64,000 nucleotides of DNA. It comes from an uncultured beta proteobacterium. GTDB taxonomy: Bacteria > Pseudomonadota > Gammaproteobacteria > Burkholderiales > Rhodocyclaceae. How positions within the stretch are numbered: the stretch's first letter is position 1; the number at the start of each line of letters is the position of its first letter. This document shows positions 53,096 through 62,731 of this stretch, in pieces. The notes under the pieces are model-generated. The model saw only the letters and a list, made by a program, of their open reading frames with translations. It did not search any database and had not been told where the DNA came from. The stretch is from assembly GCA_903848955.1 (NCBI GenBank), contig CAINHS010000061.1, forward strand, positions 1 to 64,000, given 5' to 3'. The translations under genes were made by a program, and so were the position numbers.

Positions 53096-55336
53096 ATGCG
53101 ATTCCATTTTCCCATCATCATCATCGACGAGGATTTCCGTTCCGAGAATGCCTCGGGCCTGGGTATTCGCGCCCTCGCCGATGCCATCGAGAAGGAAGGC
53201 ATGGACGTGCTGGGCGTCACCAGTTACGGCGACCTCAGCTCGTTTGCCCAGCAGCAGAGCCGGGCATCGGCCTTCATCCTTTCCATCGATGACGAGGAAC
53301 TCGCCAACCGCGAAAAGGAAACCATCGCCGAGTTGCGCAGCTTCGTCGAGGAAATCCGCTACAAGAATGCCGAGATCCCGATCTTCCTGCATGGCGAGAC
53401 GCGCACCAGCCGGCATATTCCCAACGAAATCCTGCGCGAGCTGCACGGCTTCATCCACATGTTCGAGGACACGCCGGAATTCATCGCGCGCCACGTCGTG
53501 CGCGAGGCCAAGACCTATCTCGATTCGCTGCCGCCGCCCTTTTTCCGCGCCCTGGTGCACTACGCCGCCGACGGTTCCTACTCATGGCATTGTCCCGGCC
53601 ATTCGGGAGGCGTCGCCTTCCTCAAGAGCCCGGTGGGGCAGATGTTCCACCAGTTCTTCGGCGAGAACATGCTGCGCGCCGACGTCTGCAACGCGGTCGA
53701 GGAACTCGGCCAGCTGCTCGACCACACCGGCCCGGTGGCCGCCTCCGAGCGCAATGCGGCGCGCATATTCAACGCCGACCACCTCTATTTCGTCACCAAC
53801 GGCACTTCGACCTCGAACAAGATCGTCTGGCATTCGACGGTGGCGCCGGGCGATGTCGTCATCGTCGATCGCAACTGCCACAAGTCGATTCTCCACGCCA
53901 TCATGATGACCGGCGCCATCCCGGTGTTCCTGATGCCGACGCGCAACAACTTCGGCATCATCGGGCCGATCCCGAAAGAGGAGTTCCGCTGGAAGAACAT
54001 CCAGAAGAAGATCGCCGCCCACCCCTTCGCCTCCAAGGTGGCGGGCAAGCCGCGCGTACTGACCATCACCCAGAGCACCTATGACGGCATCCTCTACAAC
54101 GTCGAGGAAATCAAGGAGATGCTCGACGGCAAGATCGACACGCTGCATTTCGATGAAGCCTGGCTGCCGCACGCCGCCTTCCACGACTTCTACGGCGACT
54201 ACCACGCCATCGGCGCCGACCGGCCGCGCTGCAAGGAATCCATGGTGTTCTCGACCCAGTCGACGCACAAGCTGCTGGCCGGGCTGAGCCAGGCGTCGCA
54301 GATTCTGGTGCAGGACTCCGACAACAACAAGCTCGACCGCGACGTCTTCAACGAAGCCTACCTGATGCACACCTCGACTTCGCCGCAGTATTCCATCATC
54401 GCTTCCTGCGACGTGGCGGCGGCGATGATGGAGGAACCCGGGGGCAAGGCGCTGGTCGAGGAGTCGATCGCCGAGGCGCTGGACTTCCGTCGCGCCATGC
54501 GCAAGGTGGACAAGGAATGGGGTGCCGACTGGTGGTTCAAGGTCTGGGGCCCCGACGATCTCTCGGAGGAGGGCATCGAGGAGCGCGATGCCTGGATGCT
54601 CAAGCCCGGCGATCGCTGGCATGGTTTCGGCAAATTGGCCAAGGGCTTCAACCTGCTCGACCCGATCAAGGCCACGGTCATCACGCCGGGTCTCGATGTC
54701 GACGGCGACTTCTCGGAGGACTTCGGCATTCCCGCCGCGATCGTCACCAAGTACCTCGCCGAGCACGGCGTCATCGTCGAGAAGTGCGGTCTCTATTCAT
54801 TCTTCATCATGTTCACCATCGGCATCACCAAGGGCCGCTGGAACACCCTGGTCACCGCGCTGCAGCAGTTCAAGGACGATTACGACCGCAATCATCCGCT
54901 GTGGAAGGTGCTGCCCGAATTCGTGGTCAAGCATCCGCGCTACGAGCGGGTCGGCCTCAGGGACTTGTGCACCCAGATTCACGAGGTGTACAAGGCGCGC
55001 GACATCGCCCGCCTGACTACCAAAATGTATTTGTCCAACATGGTGCCGGCGATGCGCCCGGCGGATGCATTTGCCAAGATGGCGCACCGGGAGATCGATC
55101 GGGTGTCCATCGACGAACTGGAAAACCGCGTCACTGCAGTGCTGCTGACGCCCTACCCGCCGGGGATTCCGTTGCTGATCCCGGGCGAGCGCTTCAATGC
55201 CACGATCGTGCGCTACCTCAAGTTCGCGCGCGAGTTCAACGAAAAGTTCCCCGGCTTTGAGACCGACATTCACGGCCTGGTGAAGGACGCCAGCAACGGC
55301 GCAGTGCGCTATTACGTGGACTGCGTGGAGAGTTAG
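53096..55336 (+). CDS. Orn/Lys/Arg decarboxylase (arginine decarboxylase-like)
   Basis: A 746-residue PLP fold-I decarboxylase. It has an N-terminal response-regulator-like wing domain (about 1-130, IIIIDEDFRSENASGLGI), the PLP core with SYSWHCPGHSGGVAFLKSP and the Schiff-base lysine in VFSTQSTHKLLAGLSQ, and a C-terminal domain. The length fits the large inducible arginine/lysine decarboxylases (AdiA, LdcI). No antiporter gene is adjacent, so it may serve polyamine synthesis rather than acid resistance. Which amino acid it prefers is open. Confidence 0.9.
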   Translation: MRFHFPIIIIDEDFRSENASGLGIRALADAIEKEGMDVLGVTSYGDLSSFAQQQSRASAFILSIDDEELANREKETIAELRSFVEEIRYKNAEIPIFLHGETRTSRHIPNEILRELHGFIHMFEDTPEFIARHVVREAKTYLDSLPPPFFRALVHYAADGSYSWHCPGHSGGVAFLKSPVGQMFHQFFGENMLRADVCNAVEELGQLLDHTGPVAASERNAARIFNADHLYFVTNGTSTSNKIVWHSTVAPGDVVIVDRNCHKSILHAIMMTGAIPVFLMPTRNNFGIIGPIPKEEFRWKNIQKKIAAHPFASKVAGKPRVLTITQSTYDGILYNVEEIKEMLDGKIDTLHFDEAWLPHAAFHDFYGDYHAIGADRPRCKESMVFSTQSTHKLLAGLSQASQILVQDSDNNKLDRDVFNEAYLMHTSTSPQYSIIASCDVAAAMMEEPGGKALVEESIAEALDFRRAMRKVDKEWGADWWFKVWGPDDLSEEGIEERDAWMLKPGDRWHGFGKLAKGFNLLDPIKATVITPGLDVDGDFSEDFGIPAAIVTKYLAEHGVIVEKCGLYSFFIMFTIGITKGRWNTLVTALQQFKDDYDRNHPLWKVLPEFVVKHPRYERVGLRDLCTQIHEVYKARDIARLTTKMYLSNMVPAMRPADAFAKMAHREIDRVSIDELENRVTAVLLTPYPPGIPLLIPGERFNATIVRYLKFAREFNEKFPGFETDIHGLVKDASNGAVRYYVDCVES

Positions 55337-55368
55337 CCCGCTCCCCGTCCGTTGCGTCGATGGACGGT

Positions 55369-55761
55369 TCAGTGCCTGAGCGATTCGCCGTGGGTCTTGA
55401 CGAACCCGGCAAAAACCCTGTCGTGCCTGGCGATGTCGAATGCCAGTTTGTGCACCGACCCGCTGCTGTCATCAATGGCGCCACGCTGCCGCAGGACATC
55501 CTTCAGATCGCCAATGTGCTGGAGAATTTCCCGGTGGGCGAATCGATGTTCCAGTACAAAGGGATACGACAGGATTTCCATGACCGAATCTTCCACGGCA
55601 AAGTGAAAGCGCAGTAGTTCGTCAAGGCGGACAAGCGCGGATTGGAGCAGATCCGCCGACGCTTTGCTCTCCATCGCGTCAAGCAGCGACGCGACGGCTT
55701 CTTCGATTTGCTCATGTTGAGTATCGAGTTCGCTGATTCCGGAGCAGTATCTCTCATCCAT
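55369..55761 (-). CDS. Bacteriohemerythrin
   Basis: A 130-residue four-helix protein that binds O2 at a di-iron site. The ligand motifs are HEQIEEAV (His), LRFHFAVEDSVM (H..E), FAHREIL (H) and DIARHDRVF (H..D). Length and pattern match single-domain bacteriohemerythrins, which store or sense oxygen. The ATG at 55761 is the usual start. Confidence 0.88.
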   Translation of the reverse strand: MDERYCSGISELDTQHEQIEEAVASLLDAMESKASADLLQSALVRLDELLRFHFAVEDSVMEILSYPFVLEHRFAHREILQHIGDLKDVLRQRGAIDDSSGSVHKLAFDIARHDRVFAGFVKTHGESLRH

Positions 55762-55829
55762 ATGTCAACCATTCGTTTGCTGCAAGGAGCCGGTGCCTGT
55801 TCGCGCCTCTTGCTCCTGCCAGCGTGCCA

Positions 55830-56417
55830 TTACATGTGCATGAAGCCCATCACGCCCAGCGCGACGCCGACGCCCGCCGCAGCGAAGACGCCATACAGCA
55901 GCCACGTCTTGCGCGTCAGCAGCGCGATGGCGGAGAGCGCGATGGAGACCTGCAGCAGCGTGGTGGACAAGGCCCAGCGGCCATGCACGTGCATTTCCAT
56001 TTCGCTCTTCCTGTCGGCCTCCTTGGCCGCCGCTTCGAGTTTTTCGGCATCGGCCTTGATGTCGACCTTTTCCTTCTTGTAGCGTTCGATTTCCTGCTTG
56101 AAGCGCTCGCGTTCTTCTCCATGGGTGAGCGTCACCGACAACTCGGCGAGATTCTGCTTGTTGCTCTTGGCCTGGTAATAATTCCATTGGTTGGAGGCGG
56201 CGGTCTTCTGGATCGCGGCTTCGTTCTTGTAGAGCAGTGCGGCGTTCTGGGTGTGTCCTGCCTCGTAGCCGCCGATTGCGCCGAGGGTGGACAGAATGGC
56301 CGTGCCGACGGCAATCCTCGAAACAAAGCTGTCGCCGTCGCCGTGGCCGCCGCCCTGCGCCGCGTGTTCAACCGCGTGGTCGTGGGGGCCATGAACGTGA
56401 AAGTGTCCGCCGGACAT
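55830..56417 (-). CDS. DUF4337 membrane protein
   Basis: A 195-residue protein with a His-rich start (GHFHVHGPHDHAVEHA), one helix at about 30-50, a charged coiled coil (about 90-130, ERFKQEIERYKKEKVDIKAD) and two C-terminal helices (about 150-192). The pattern is DUF4337. Function is unknown; it could form a membrane complex. It is on the same strand as folA, ten bases downstream. Confidence 0.82.
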   Translation of the reverse strand: MSGGHFHVHGPHDHAVEHAAQGGGHGDGDSFVSRIAVGTAILSTLGAIGGYEAGHTQNAALLYKNEAAIQKTAASNQWNYYQAKSNKQNLAELSVTLTHGEERERFKQEIERYKKEKVDIKADAEKLEAAAKEADRKSEMEMHVHGRWALSTTLLQVSIALSAIALLTRKTWLLYGVFAAAGVGVALGVMGFMHM

Positions 56418-56427
56418 GAGGTTTCTC

Positions 56428-56922
56428 CTAGGTTCTCTGGTAGGTGACGAAAGCGTAGTCGAAGCCCGCTGCGTCGTGATGTGTTTCGCGTGCGGTTTCC
56501 CGCCATTGGCTGGAGTCGATGGCGGGAAACCAGGTGTCGCCCTCGCAGATGGTGTCGATCTCGGTCAATTGCAAGCGGTCCGCCAGCGGCAATGCGCTTT
56601 GGTAGAGTTCTGCGCCACCGATGACGAAGGCTTCGCCGCTCTCCGCCGCAGCGATGGCGGCCGCCAGCGAAGCGGCGACCGTGGCCCCCGCGGCAGCGTA
56701 GCCGGCGTTGCGCGTGACGACGATGTTGCGGCGCCCCGGCAGCGGACGCGCCTTGGCCGGCAGCGACTCCCAGGTCTTGCGCCCCATGATTACCGCGTTG
56801 CCCAGCGTCAGCGCCTTGAAGCGCTTCAGGTCTTGCGGCAGTTGCCAGGGCAGGTGGTTGTCGATGCCGATTACGCCGTTTCCGGCGATGGCGGCGATCA
56901 GGGTGAGGACGGGCTTTGGCAT
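56428..56922 (-). CDS. folA: Dihydrofolate reductase
   Basis: A 164-residue enzyme that reduces dihydrofolate with NADPH. The signature LIAAIAGNGVIGIDNHLPWQLPQD, the NADPH stretches VIMGRKTWESLP and FVIGGAELYQ are intact. Length is standard. The ATG at 56922 is only 11 bases before the glgA stop region, so its promoter would have to lie in the tandem repeats that extend glgA; a TATAAT lies at 56938-56933 on the minus strand. Confidence 0.95.
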   Translation of the reverse strand: MPKPVLTLIAAIAGNGVIGIDNHLPWQLPQDLKRFKALTLGNAVIMGRKTWESLPAKARPLPGRRNIVVTRNAGYAAAGATVAASLAAAIAAAESGEAFVIGGAELYQSALPLADRLQLTEIDTICEGDTWFPAIDSSQWRETARETHHDAAGFDYAFVTYQRT

Positions 56923-56932
56923 CGGGCGGCGA

Positions 56933-58495
56933 TTATATGTCCTCGTGCCCCCTGGCCGAGGACGGTATCCCCAGGTGGGATATGTCCTCGTGCCCCCTGG
57001 CCGAGGACGGTATCCCCAGGTGGGATTTGTCCTCGTGCCCCCGGGCCGAGGACGGTATCCGCGCGGATAGCCGCCGGTAAAGATCGGCATACTGTCGCGC
57101 GGCTGCCGCCCAACTGGAATCGCGCGCCATGCCCTGCGTCTGCAACCGGCGCCAGCGTGGCGGGTTGTGCCAGGCAGTTGTCGCGCGTTGCAGGGCCTGC
57201 AGCAGGGCACCGGTGGTGGCCGGGCCGAAGACGAAACCGTTGCCATGGCTTTCGTCGGCGGCATCGATCACGGTATCCGCCAGTCCGCCGGTGGCACGCA
57301 CCACCGGGGGCGTGCCATAGCGCAGGCTGTACAACTGGTTGAGGCCGCAGGGTTCGAAGCGCGAGGGCATGACGAAAATGTCGGCCCCCGCCTCGATGCG
57401 ATGGGCCAGCGCCTCGTCGAAGCCGATGCGCACGGCGCACTGCCCCTTGTGCTTTTTCGCCAGCGCCACGAACCCCTGTTCCAACTCATGTGAGCCGCTG
57501 CCGAGGACGACCAGTTGTGCCGGCAGCTCGAGCAGCTGCGGCGCAATTTCGAGCAGCAGGTCGAGCCCCTTTTGCTCGGTCAGGCGGCTGACCACGGCCA
57601 GCAGGGGGCGGTCGTGACACGGCTCGAGACCGAGCTGGGCGCGCAGTTCGGCCTTGTTGGCGGCCTTGGCAGGCAGCTGCCGCGCGTTGTAGCCGCGCAC
57701 CAGATGAGGATCGGTGGCAGGGTTCCAGACGGCGGTGTCGATGCCGTTGAGTATGCCGGAGAGCTGTCCGGCACGATGTCGCAGCAGGTCGGCCATGCCC
57801 ATGCCTTCGGCATCGGTCTGAATTTCGCGGGCGTAAGCCGGGCTCACCGTGGTGATGGCATCGGCATGTTGCAGGCCGGCCTTGAGAAACGAGAGATAGC
57901 CGTAATACTCCACGCCGTCCATGCTCCATGCCGCGTCGGGCAAGCCGAGTTCGAACAGCGAGGCGTGGTCGAACAGGCCCTTGAACGCCAGGTTGTGCAC
58001 GGTGAATAGCGATTTGGTCCGCTGCCCGGGCAGATAGCGCAAGTAGGCTGCGGCAAGGCCGGTTTGCCAGTCATGGCAATGCACGATGTCGGGTTGCCAG
58101 TCGAGCGTGCTGGCCTCCGAACCGAGCCAGGCAGCGACGCGCGACAGCAGGCCGAAGCGCAGATGATTGTCGAGCCAGTCGCGGCCTTCGGGACCGAGAT
58201 ACGGGTTCCCCGGACGATTGAAGTAGGGCGGGTAGTCGAGCAGCAGCAGCGGCGTGCCGTCGGGCGCGACGGCCTGCCTCAGGGTCGGCGTGGGCAGCAG
58301 CCCGCCCAGCCAGTGGGGCCGTGCGACCTCGATTGCGCCGGGGAAGTTGCGCAGCATTGCCGGGTAGGCCGGCACCAGTACGCGGACATCCAGCCCCAGT
58401 GCGCGCAGCGCCGCAGGCAGTGCGCCGGCAACATCGCCGAGTCCGCCGGTCTTGACCCAGGGGGCGATTTCGGACGTGGCAAAAAGGACGTTCAC
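56933..58495 (-). CDS. glgA: Glycogen synthase with repeat-derived C-terminus
   Basis: A 520-residue ADP-glucose glycosyltransferase (GT5) that extends glycogen chains. The start VNVLFATSEIAPWVKTGG has the KTGG ADP-glucose motif; VMPSRFEPCGLNQLYSLRYG and TGGLADTV are the C-terminal catalytic stretches. It starts with GTG overlapping the pgi stop. The family normally ends near residue 480. Here the last about 35 residues (three IPSSARGHED units) come from a tandem 45-base repeat, so they are probably an accident that remained in frame. Confidence 0.93.
   Translation of the reverse strand: MNVLFATSEIAPWVKTGGLGDVAGALPAALRALGLDVRVLVPAYPAMLRNFPGAIEVARPHWLGGLLPTPTLRQAVAPDGTPLLLLDYPPYFNRPGNPYLGPEGRDWLDNHLRFGLLSRVAAWLGSEASTLDWQPDIVHCHDWQTGLAAAYLRYLPGQRTKSLFTVHNLAFKGLFDHASLFELGLPDAAWSMDGVEYYGYLSFLKAGLQHADAITTVSPAYAREIQTDAEGMGMADLLRHRAGQLSGILNGIDTAVWNPATDPHLVRGYNARQLPAKAANKAELRAQLGLEPCHDRPLLAVVSRLTEQKGLDLLLEIAPQLLELPAQLVVLGSGSHELEQGFVALAKKHKGQCAVRIGFDEALAHRIEAGADIFVMPSRFEPCGLNQLYSLRYGTPPVVRATGGLADTVIDAADESHGNGFVFGPATTGALLQALQRATTAWHNPPRWRRLQTQGMARDSSWAAAARQYADLYRRLSARIPSSARGHEDKSHLGIPSSARGHEDISHLGIPSSARGHEDI
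56936..57060. repeat. Tandem 45-base repeat, three copies
   Basis: Units begin at 56936, 56981 and 57026, with the third cut to about 35 bases. Each contains GTCCTCG/CGAGGAC, a 7-base stem around a C/G-rich loop, and the word GGACGGTATCC. The 45-base length keeps the glgA frame. The same word occurs singly at 13043 and 23407, so this is a dispersed short palindromic repeat amplified here. Confidence 0.88.
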
Positions 58496-60123
58496 GACTT
58501 GCAGGCGTCGATCAGTCCGGCAGTCGAACTGTCGAGTGCGGCAGCCGCTGCCTTGCCTTCGATGATGGGCAGCAGGCGGCTGGCGAGTTGTTTGCCGTAT
58601 TCGACGCCCCACTGGTCGAACGGGTTGATGTCCCAGATCACGCTCTCGACGAAGACCTTGTGTTCGTACAGCGCCAGCAGCGCGCCGAGATTGAACGGGT
58701 CGAGGCGCGGCAGCAGCAGGGTGGTCGAAGGCTGGTTGCCGGGAAAAGTGCGATAGGGGGCGAGCAGTGCCACCTGGTCCGGCGCCATGCCGCTCGTCGC
58801 GAGTTCGGCCGTGGTTTCGGCCAGCGTCCTGCCGCGCATCAGCGCTTCGCTCTGGGCGAAGCAGTTGGCCAGCAGTTTCTCATGGTGGCCGGGCAGCGGG
58901 AAGTCCGGTTGCCGGCAGACGATGAACTCGCAGGGCACCAGGCGGCCGCCCTGGTGAATCAGCTGGTAGAACGCGTGCTGGCCGTTGGTGCCGGCTTCGC
59001 CCCAGAGCACGGGTGCGGTGCTGCAATCCAGCGGCAGGCCCTGCCGGTCGATCTGCTTGCCGTTGGATTCCATTTCCAGTTGCTGCAGATAGCGCGGCAG
59101 CAGGCTCAGGGACTGGCTGTAGGGCAAGAGGGCGCGGTTCCCGGCGCCGAGGAAGTTGCTGTTCCAGATTTCCAGCAGTGCCAGCAGTGCCGGCAGGTTC
59201 TCCGCGGCTGGCGCCGAAAAGAAGTGCTCGTCCATGGCGTGCGCCCCGGCCAGCAATCGGCTGAAGTTGTCGAAACCCACTGCCAGCACCAGCGGCAGGC
59301 CGATGGCCGACCACAGCGAGTAGCGTCCGCCGACCCAGTCCCAGAAGGCGAAGGCGTTTTCCGGGTCGATGCCGAAGCGCGCCACTTCGGCCAGATTGGT
59401 CGATACGGCGACGAAGTGTCTGGCCACCGCCGCCTCGCCCAGTGCCTGCACCAGCCAGTGGCGGGCCGAAGCGGCGTTCTGCATCGTCTCCTGTGTGGTA
59501 AAGGTTTTGCTGGCGATGATGAACAGGGTGGTGCGCGGCTGCAATCCGGCGAGCACGGTGGACAGGTCGGCGCCGTCGAGATTGGCCACGTAATGCACCC
59601 GCAGCTCGGGGTGGCGGAAGGCGGCCAGGGCCCGGGTGGCCATGCGCGGCCCCAGGTCCGAGCCGCCGATGCCGATGTTGACGATGTCGCTGATCGGCTC
59701 GCCCGTGGCGCCGCGCCAGTGGCGGCCATGGATCGCTGCGGCGAAGCGCCGCATCTTTTCCAGTTCGCCCTGCACTCCCGGCATGACGTCGCGACCGCCG
59801 TGCAGGATGGGACCCTTGCCCGCCGGATGGCGCAGCGCGATGTGCAGGGCGGCACGCCCTTCGCTGTGGTTGATCGCGGCGCCCTGGCGCATGAGGGCGA
59901 TCCAGCCGGGGACGTCGGCAGCCGCCCAGAGATCCTGCAGCAGGCCCATGGTATCAGCCGTGACACGCTGCTTGGAGTAGTCCAGCAGCCAGTCATTCCA
60001 GGAAATCGACAGGCGTGCAAAGCGCTGCCGGTCGGCGGCGAACATGTCGCGCAGATGGACGCCGTGCGCCGCCGCCGCTGCGCGCGTCAGCGCTTCCCGG
60101 GCGGCTTTGGTAGCGGGTTTCAT
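58492..60123 (-). CDS. pgi: Glucose-6-phosphate isomerase
   Basis: A 543-residue isomerase linking glucose-6-P and fructose-6-P. The signatures are FDQWGVEYGKQLA at the C-terminus, VNIGIGGSDLGPRMATRAL, and TFTTQETMQNAASAR. The ATG at 60123 is preferred over an earlier in-frame TTG. It overlaps glgA by four bases (GTGA) and follows glgP by ten, so the three are one operon with the GH57 gene. Confidence 0.95.
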   Translation of the reverse strand: MKPATKAAREALTRAAAAAHGVHLRDMFAADRQRFARLSISWNDWLLDYSKQRVTADTMGLLQDLWAAADVPGWIALMRQGAAINHSEGRAALHIALRHPAGKGPILHGGRDVMPGVQGELEKMRRFAAAIHGRHWRGATGEPISDIVNIGIGGSDLGPRMATRALAAFRHPELRVHYVANLDGADLSTVLAGLQPRTTLFIIASKTFTTQETMQNAASARHWLVQALGEAAVARHFVAVSTNLAEVARFGIDPENAFAFWDWVGGRYSLWSAIGLPLVLAVGFDNFSRLLAGAHAMDEHFFSAPAAENLPALLALLEIWNSNFLGAGNRALLPYSQSLSLLPRYLQQLEMESNGKQIDRQGLPLDCSTAPVLWGEAGTNGQHAFYQLIHQGGRLVPCEFIVCRQPDFPLPGHHEKLLANCFAQSEALMRGRTLAETTAELATSGMAPDQVALLAPYRTFPGNQPSTTLLLPRLDPFNLGALLALYEHKVFVESVIWDINPFDQWGVEYGKQLASRLLPIIEGKAAAAALDSSTAGLIDACKS

Positions 60124-60133
60124 CGGCAAGCGC

Positions 60134-62689
60134 TCACAGCCAGAGCATCATGCCCATCTCGAAGGGATGGGTCAGCAACTCGTGGGTCGGAAACACCCTG
60201 ACGCGATACTCCATCTTGCCGCACTGGTCGGGCGTCAGTTCGCGCGCGAAGAGGTGTTCTCCATTCTCCAGGGCGCGCTCATGGCGCAGCACATAGCGCC
60301 GGGCTCTGGCCGAGGTCGGCTCGCCGGGACGGGTGAACACCATTTCCACCGTGAGATCGTTCGGCGTCAGGCCGTCGAGCTGCACTGCAACCTCGAAGCG
60401 CAGCGTCTCGCCATAGCGGATGCGCGGCGCGGCGCGGTCGATGCGGCGCAGTCCGATGCGGGGCCAGGCGGCGCGTATCCGCGCCTTCCAGTCGGCAACG
60501 TGGCGGGCGCCGGAGAAGCCGTCGCCGGCGTATTTGCGCCACTGCTCGGCGGCCGGCGAATAGAATTTTTCGGTGTAGTCGGTCAGCATGCGCTGCATGT
60601 TGAAGCGGGGCATGATGGAAGCGATGGACTGCTTGGCCATGGCCACCCATTCCGGCGAATAGCCGAGCGAGGTGTTGCGGTAGTACATCGGGATAACGCT
60701 GTCCTGCAGCAGTTCGTACAGGGTGCGCGCCTCGTCTTCGTCGCGCTGGGCGGGATCGAGACCGTCGGCGGCCGGCTTGATCGCCCAGCCGTTCTTGCCG
60801 TCGTAGCCTTCCCCCCACCAGCCGTCGAGCACCGACAGGTTGATGGCGCCGTTGATTGCCGCTTTCATGCCCGAGGTGCCGGAAGCTTCCAGCGGATAGA
60901 TCGGGTTGTTGAGCCAGACGTCGACGCCGGCCACCATGCGCCTTGCCAGATGCAGGTCATAGCCTTCGACCAGCAGGATGCGGCCTTCGAAATCGCGCTG
61001 GTGCGAGAGTTCGGCGATCTGCCGTATCAGTTGGCGCCCCGGTTCGTCGGCCGGGTGGGCCTTGCCGGCGAAGATGAAGAGCACCGGACGCTGCGCATCG
61101 GAGATGATTTCGCGCAGCCAGTCCAGATTTTTGAACAGCAGCGCGGCACGCTTGTAGGTGGCGAAACGCCGCGCGAAGCCGATGGTCAGCACGGTCGGAT
61201 TGGTCGGGTCGGCGCTGCGCAGAACGCGATCCAGGTGCGCCTCCGAGCCCTGGTTGCGCAGATGCTGTTGGCGTACCCGGCTGTGCACCAGGTGCAGCAG
61301 CTGGGCCTTCAGCGACTGGCGGATGCTCCAGAAGATCTGGTCCGGAATGCGCTGAATGCCGTTCCAGCAGTTCTGATCGGTGAGGCGGTGCTGCCAGCCC
61401 AGTCCGAGATGGCGGTCGAAGGTTTCGTACCAGTCGTTGGCGAGAAACGTCGGCACGTGCACCGCGTTGGTGACGTAATCCATCGGGTTCTCGGCGGCGG
61501 TGAGTTGCGGCCACATGTCGCCGCAGATGCGCGAGGACACCTCGCCATGAATGCGCGAGACGCCGTTGTGAAAGCGCGAACCGCGCAGGGCCAGCGCCGT
61601 CATGTTGAACTCGCCGCCGCCGCCGCCGATGCGGCCCATGCCGAGCAGCTTGTCGCGATCGAGGCCGGTGGCGTTGCAGAAGTTGTCGAAGTAGTGCATC
61701 ACCATGTCATCGGCGAAATGATCGTGACCCGCCGGCACCGGTGTGTGCGTGGTGAATACCGTGTTGGCCGCGGCGGCTTCGAGCGCGGCGGCGAAGGGCA
61801 TGTTCTGCGCCATCAGATTGCGGATGCGTTCCAGTACCAGGAAGGCGGCATGGCCTTCGTTGATGTGCCAGACCGTGGGGCGCAGTCCGAGCACGGCGAG
61901 CGCACGGACACCGCCGACGCCGAGCAGTATCTCCTGCTCGATGCGCGTGCGCCGGTCACCGCCGTAGAGCTGGTGGGCGATGCCGCGGTCGTCTGCGCTG
62001 TTTTCCTCGAGCTGCGTGTCGAGCAGGTAGAGATGATTGTTGCCGACCCGCGCCCGCCAGATCTTGGCCCACACCGTGCGACCGGGGAAATCCACGCCGA
62101 CGCGCATTTCGCTGCCGTCTTCGGCCCGCACCGGTTCGATCGGCATGTCATCGAAATCATTGTCACCGTAATGGGCGGTCTGGTTGCCTTCGCGGTCGAT
62201 GGTCTGGCGGAAGTAGCCTTGCCGGTAGAGCAGGCCGACGGCGACGAAGGGCAGGCGCAGGTCGGAGGCACCCTTGCAATGGTCGCCGGCGAGAATGCCG
62301 AGACCTCCCGAATATATCGGCAGGCTTTCATGAAAGCCGAACTCGGCGCAGAAGTAGGCGATCAGATCCTGGGCCTGCAGCGGCGGCTTGCCCGGCAGAT
62401 TCAGCCTGGGTTCGGAATGATAGGAGTCGTAGGCCGAGAGCACCCGGTTCATGGTGCCGAGGAATACCGGGTCGTCGGCGGCCTCGTTGATCCGCTTCTG
62501 GTCTATGCGCTTGAGGAAGGCCTTGGGGCTGTGGTGCACCGCGCGCCACAGGCCCGCGCCGAGACGGGCGAACAAGGATCGGGTGGGCCGGTCCCAGCTG
62601 TACCACAGGTTGCTGGCAAGTTCGTCGAGGCGCGCCAGGCGCGGCGGAACCTTGGGATTGACTTCGAGCTGATAGCGGGTGCCGGGCAT
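60134..62689 (-). CDS. glgP: Alpha-glucan (glycogen) phosphorylase
   Basis: An 851-residue GT35 phosphorylase releasing glucose-1-phosphate from glycogen or maltodextrin. It starts with the DUF3417-type N-terminus (PPRLARLDELASNLWYSWDR). It contains the PLP-binding lysine region ASGTSGMKAAINGAINLS and the catalytic VWLNNPIYPLEASG. This is the bacterial/archaeal single-family type that is shorter in its regulatory part than E. coli GlgP. Gene order suggests glycogen breakdown with pgi and glgA. Confidence 0.94.
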   Translation of the reverse strand: MPGTRYQLEVNPKVPPRLARLDELASNLWYSWDRPTRSLFARLGAGLWRAVHHSPKAFLKRIDQKRINEAADDPVFLGTMNRVLSAYDSYHSEPRLNLPGKPPLQAQDLIAYFCAEFGFHESLPIYSGGLGILAGDHCKGASDLRLPFVAVGLLYRQGYFRQTIDREGNQTAHYGDNDFDDMPIEPVRAEDGSEMRVGVDFPGRTVWAKIWRARVGNNHLYLLDTQLEENSADDRGIAHQLYGGDRRTRIEQEILLGVGGVRALAVLGLRPTVWHINEGHAAFLVLERIRNLMAQNMPFAAALEAAAANTVFTTHTPVPAGHDHFADDMVMHYFDNFCNATGLDRDKLLGMGRIGGGGGEFNMTALALRGSRFHNGVSRIHGEVSSRICGDMWPQLTAAENPMDYVTNAVHVPTFLANDWYETFDRHLGLGWQHRLTDQNCWNGIQRIPDQIFWSIRQSLKAQLLHLVHSRVRQQHLRNQGSEAHLDRVLRSADPTNPTVLTIGFARRFATYKRAALLFKNLDWLREIISDAQRPVLFIFAGKAHPADEPGRQLIRQIAELSHQRDFEGRILLVEGYDLHLARRMVAGVDVWLNNPIYPLEASGTSGMKAAINGAINLSVLDGWWGEGYDGKNGWAIKPAADGLDPAQRDEDEARTLYELLQDSVIPMYYRNTSLGYSPEWVAMAKQSIASIMPRFNMQRMLTDYTEKFYSPAAEQWRKYAGDGFSGARHVADWKARIRAAWPRIGLRRIDRAAPRIRYGETLRFEVAVQLDGLTPNDLTVEMVFTRPGEPTSARARRYVLRHERALENGEHLFARELTPDQCGKMEYRVRVFPTHELLTHPFEMGMMLWL

Positions 62690-62731
62690 GATCGTGTGCC
62701 GTAGAAAAATGGAGGAAGCGACAGGGCGATT

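Noticed and set aside
56936-57060. CRISPR-like array from evenly spaced repeats
   Set aside because: Only three contiguous units with no distinct spacers and no cas gene; a tandem repeat explains it.
60044-62704. 886-codon plus frame opposite glgP
   Set aside because: It mirrors glgP through high GC; no domain and no ribosome binding site.
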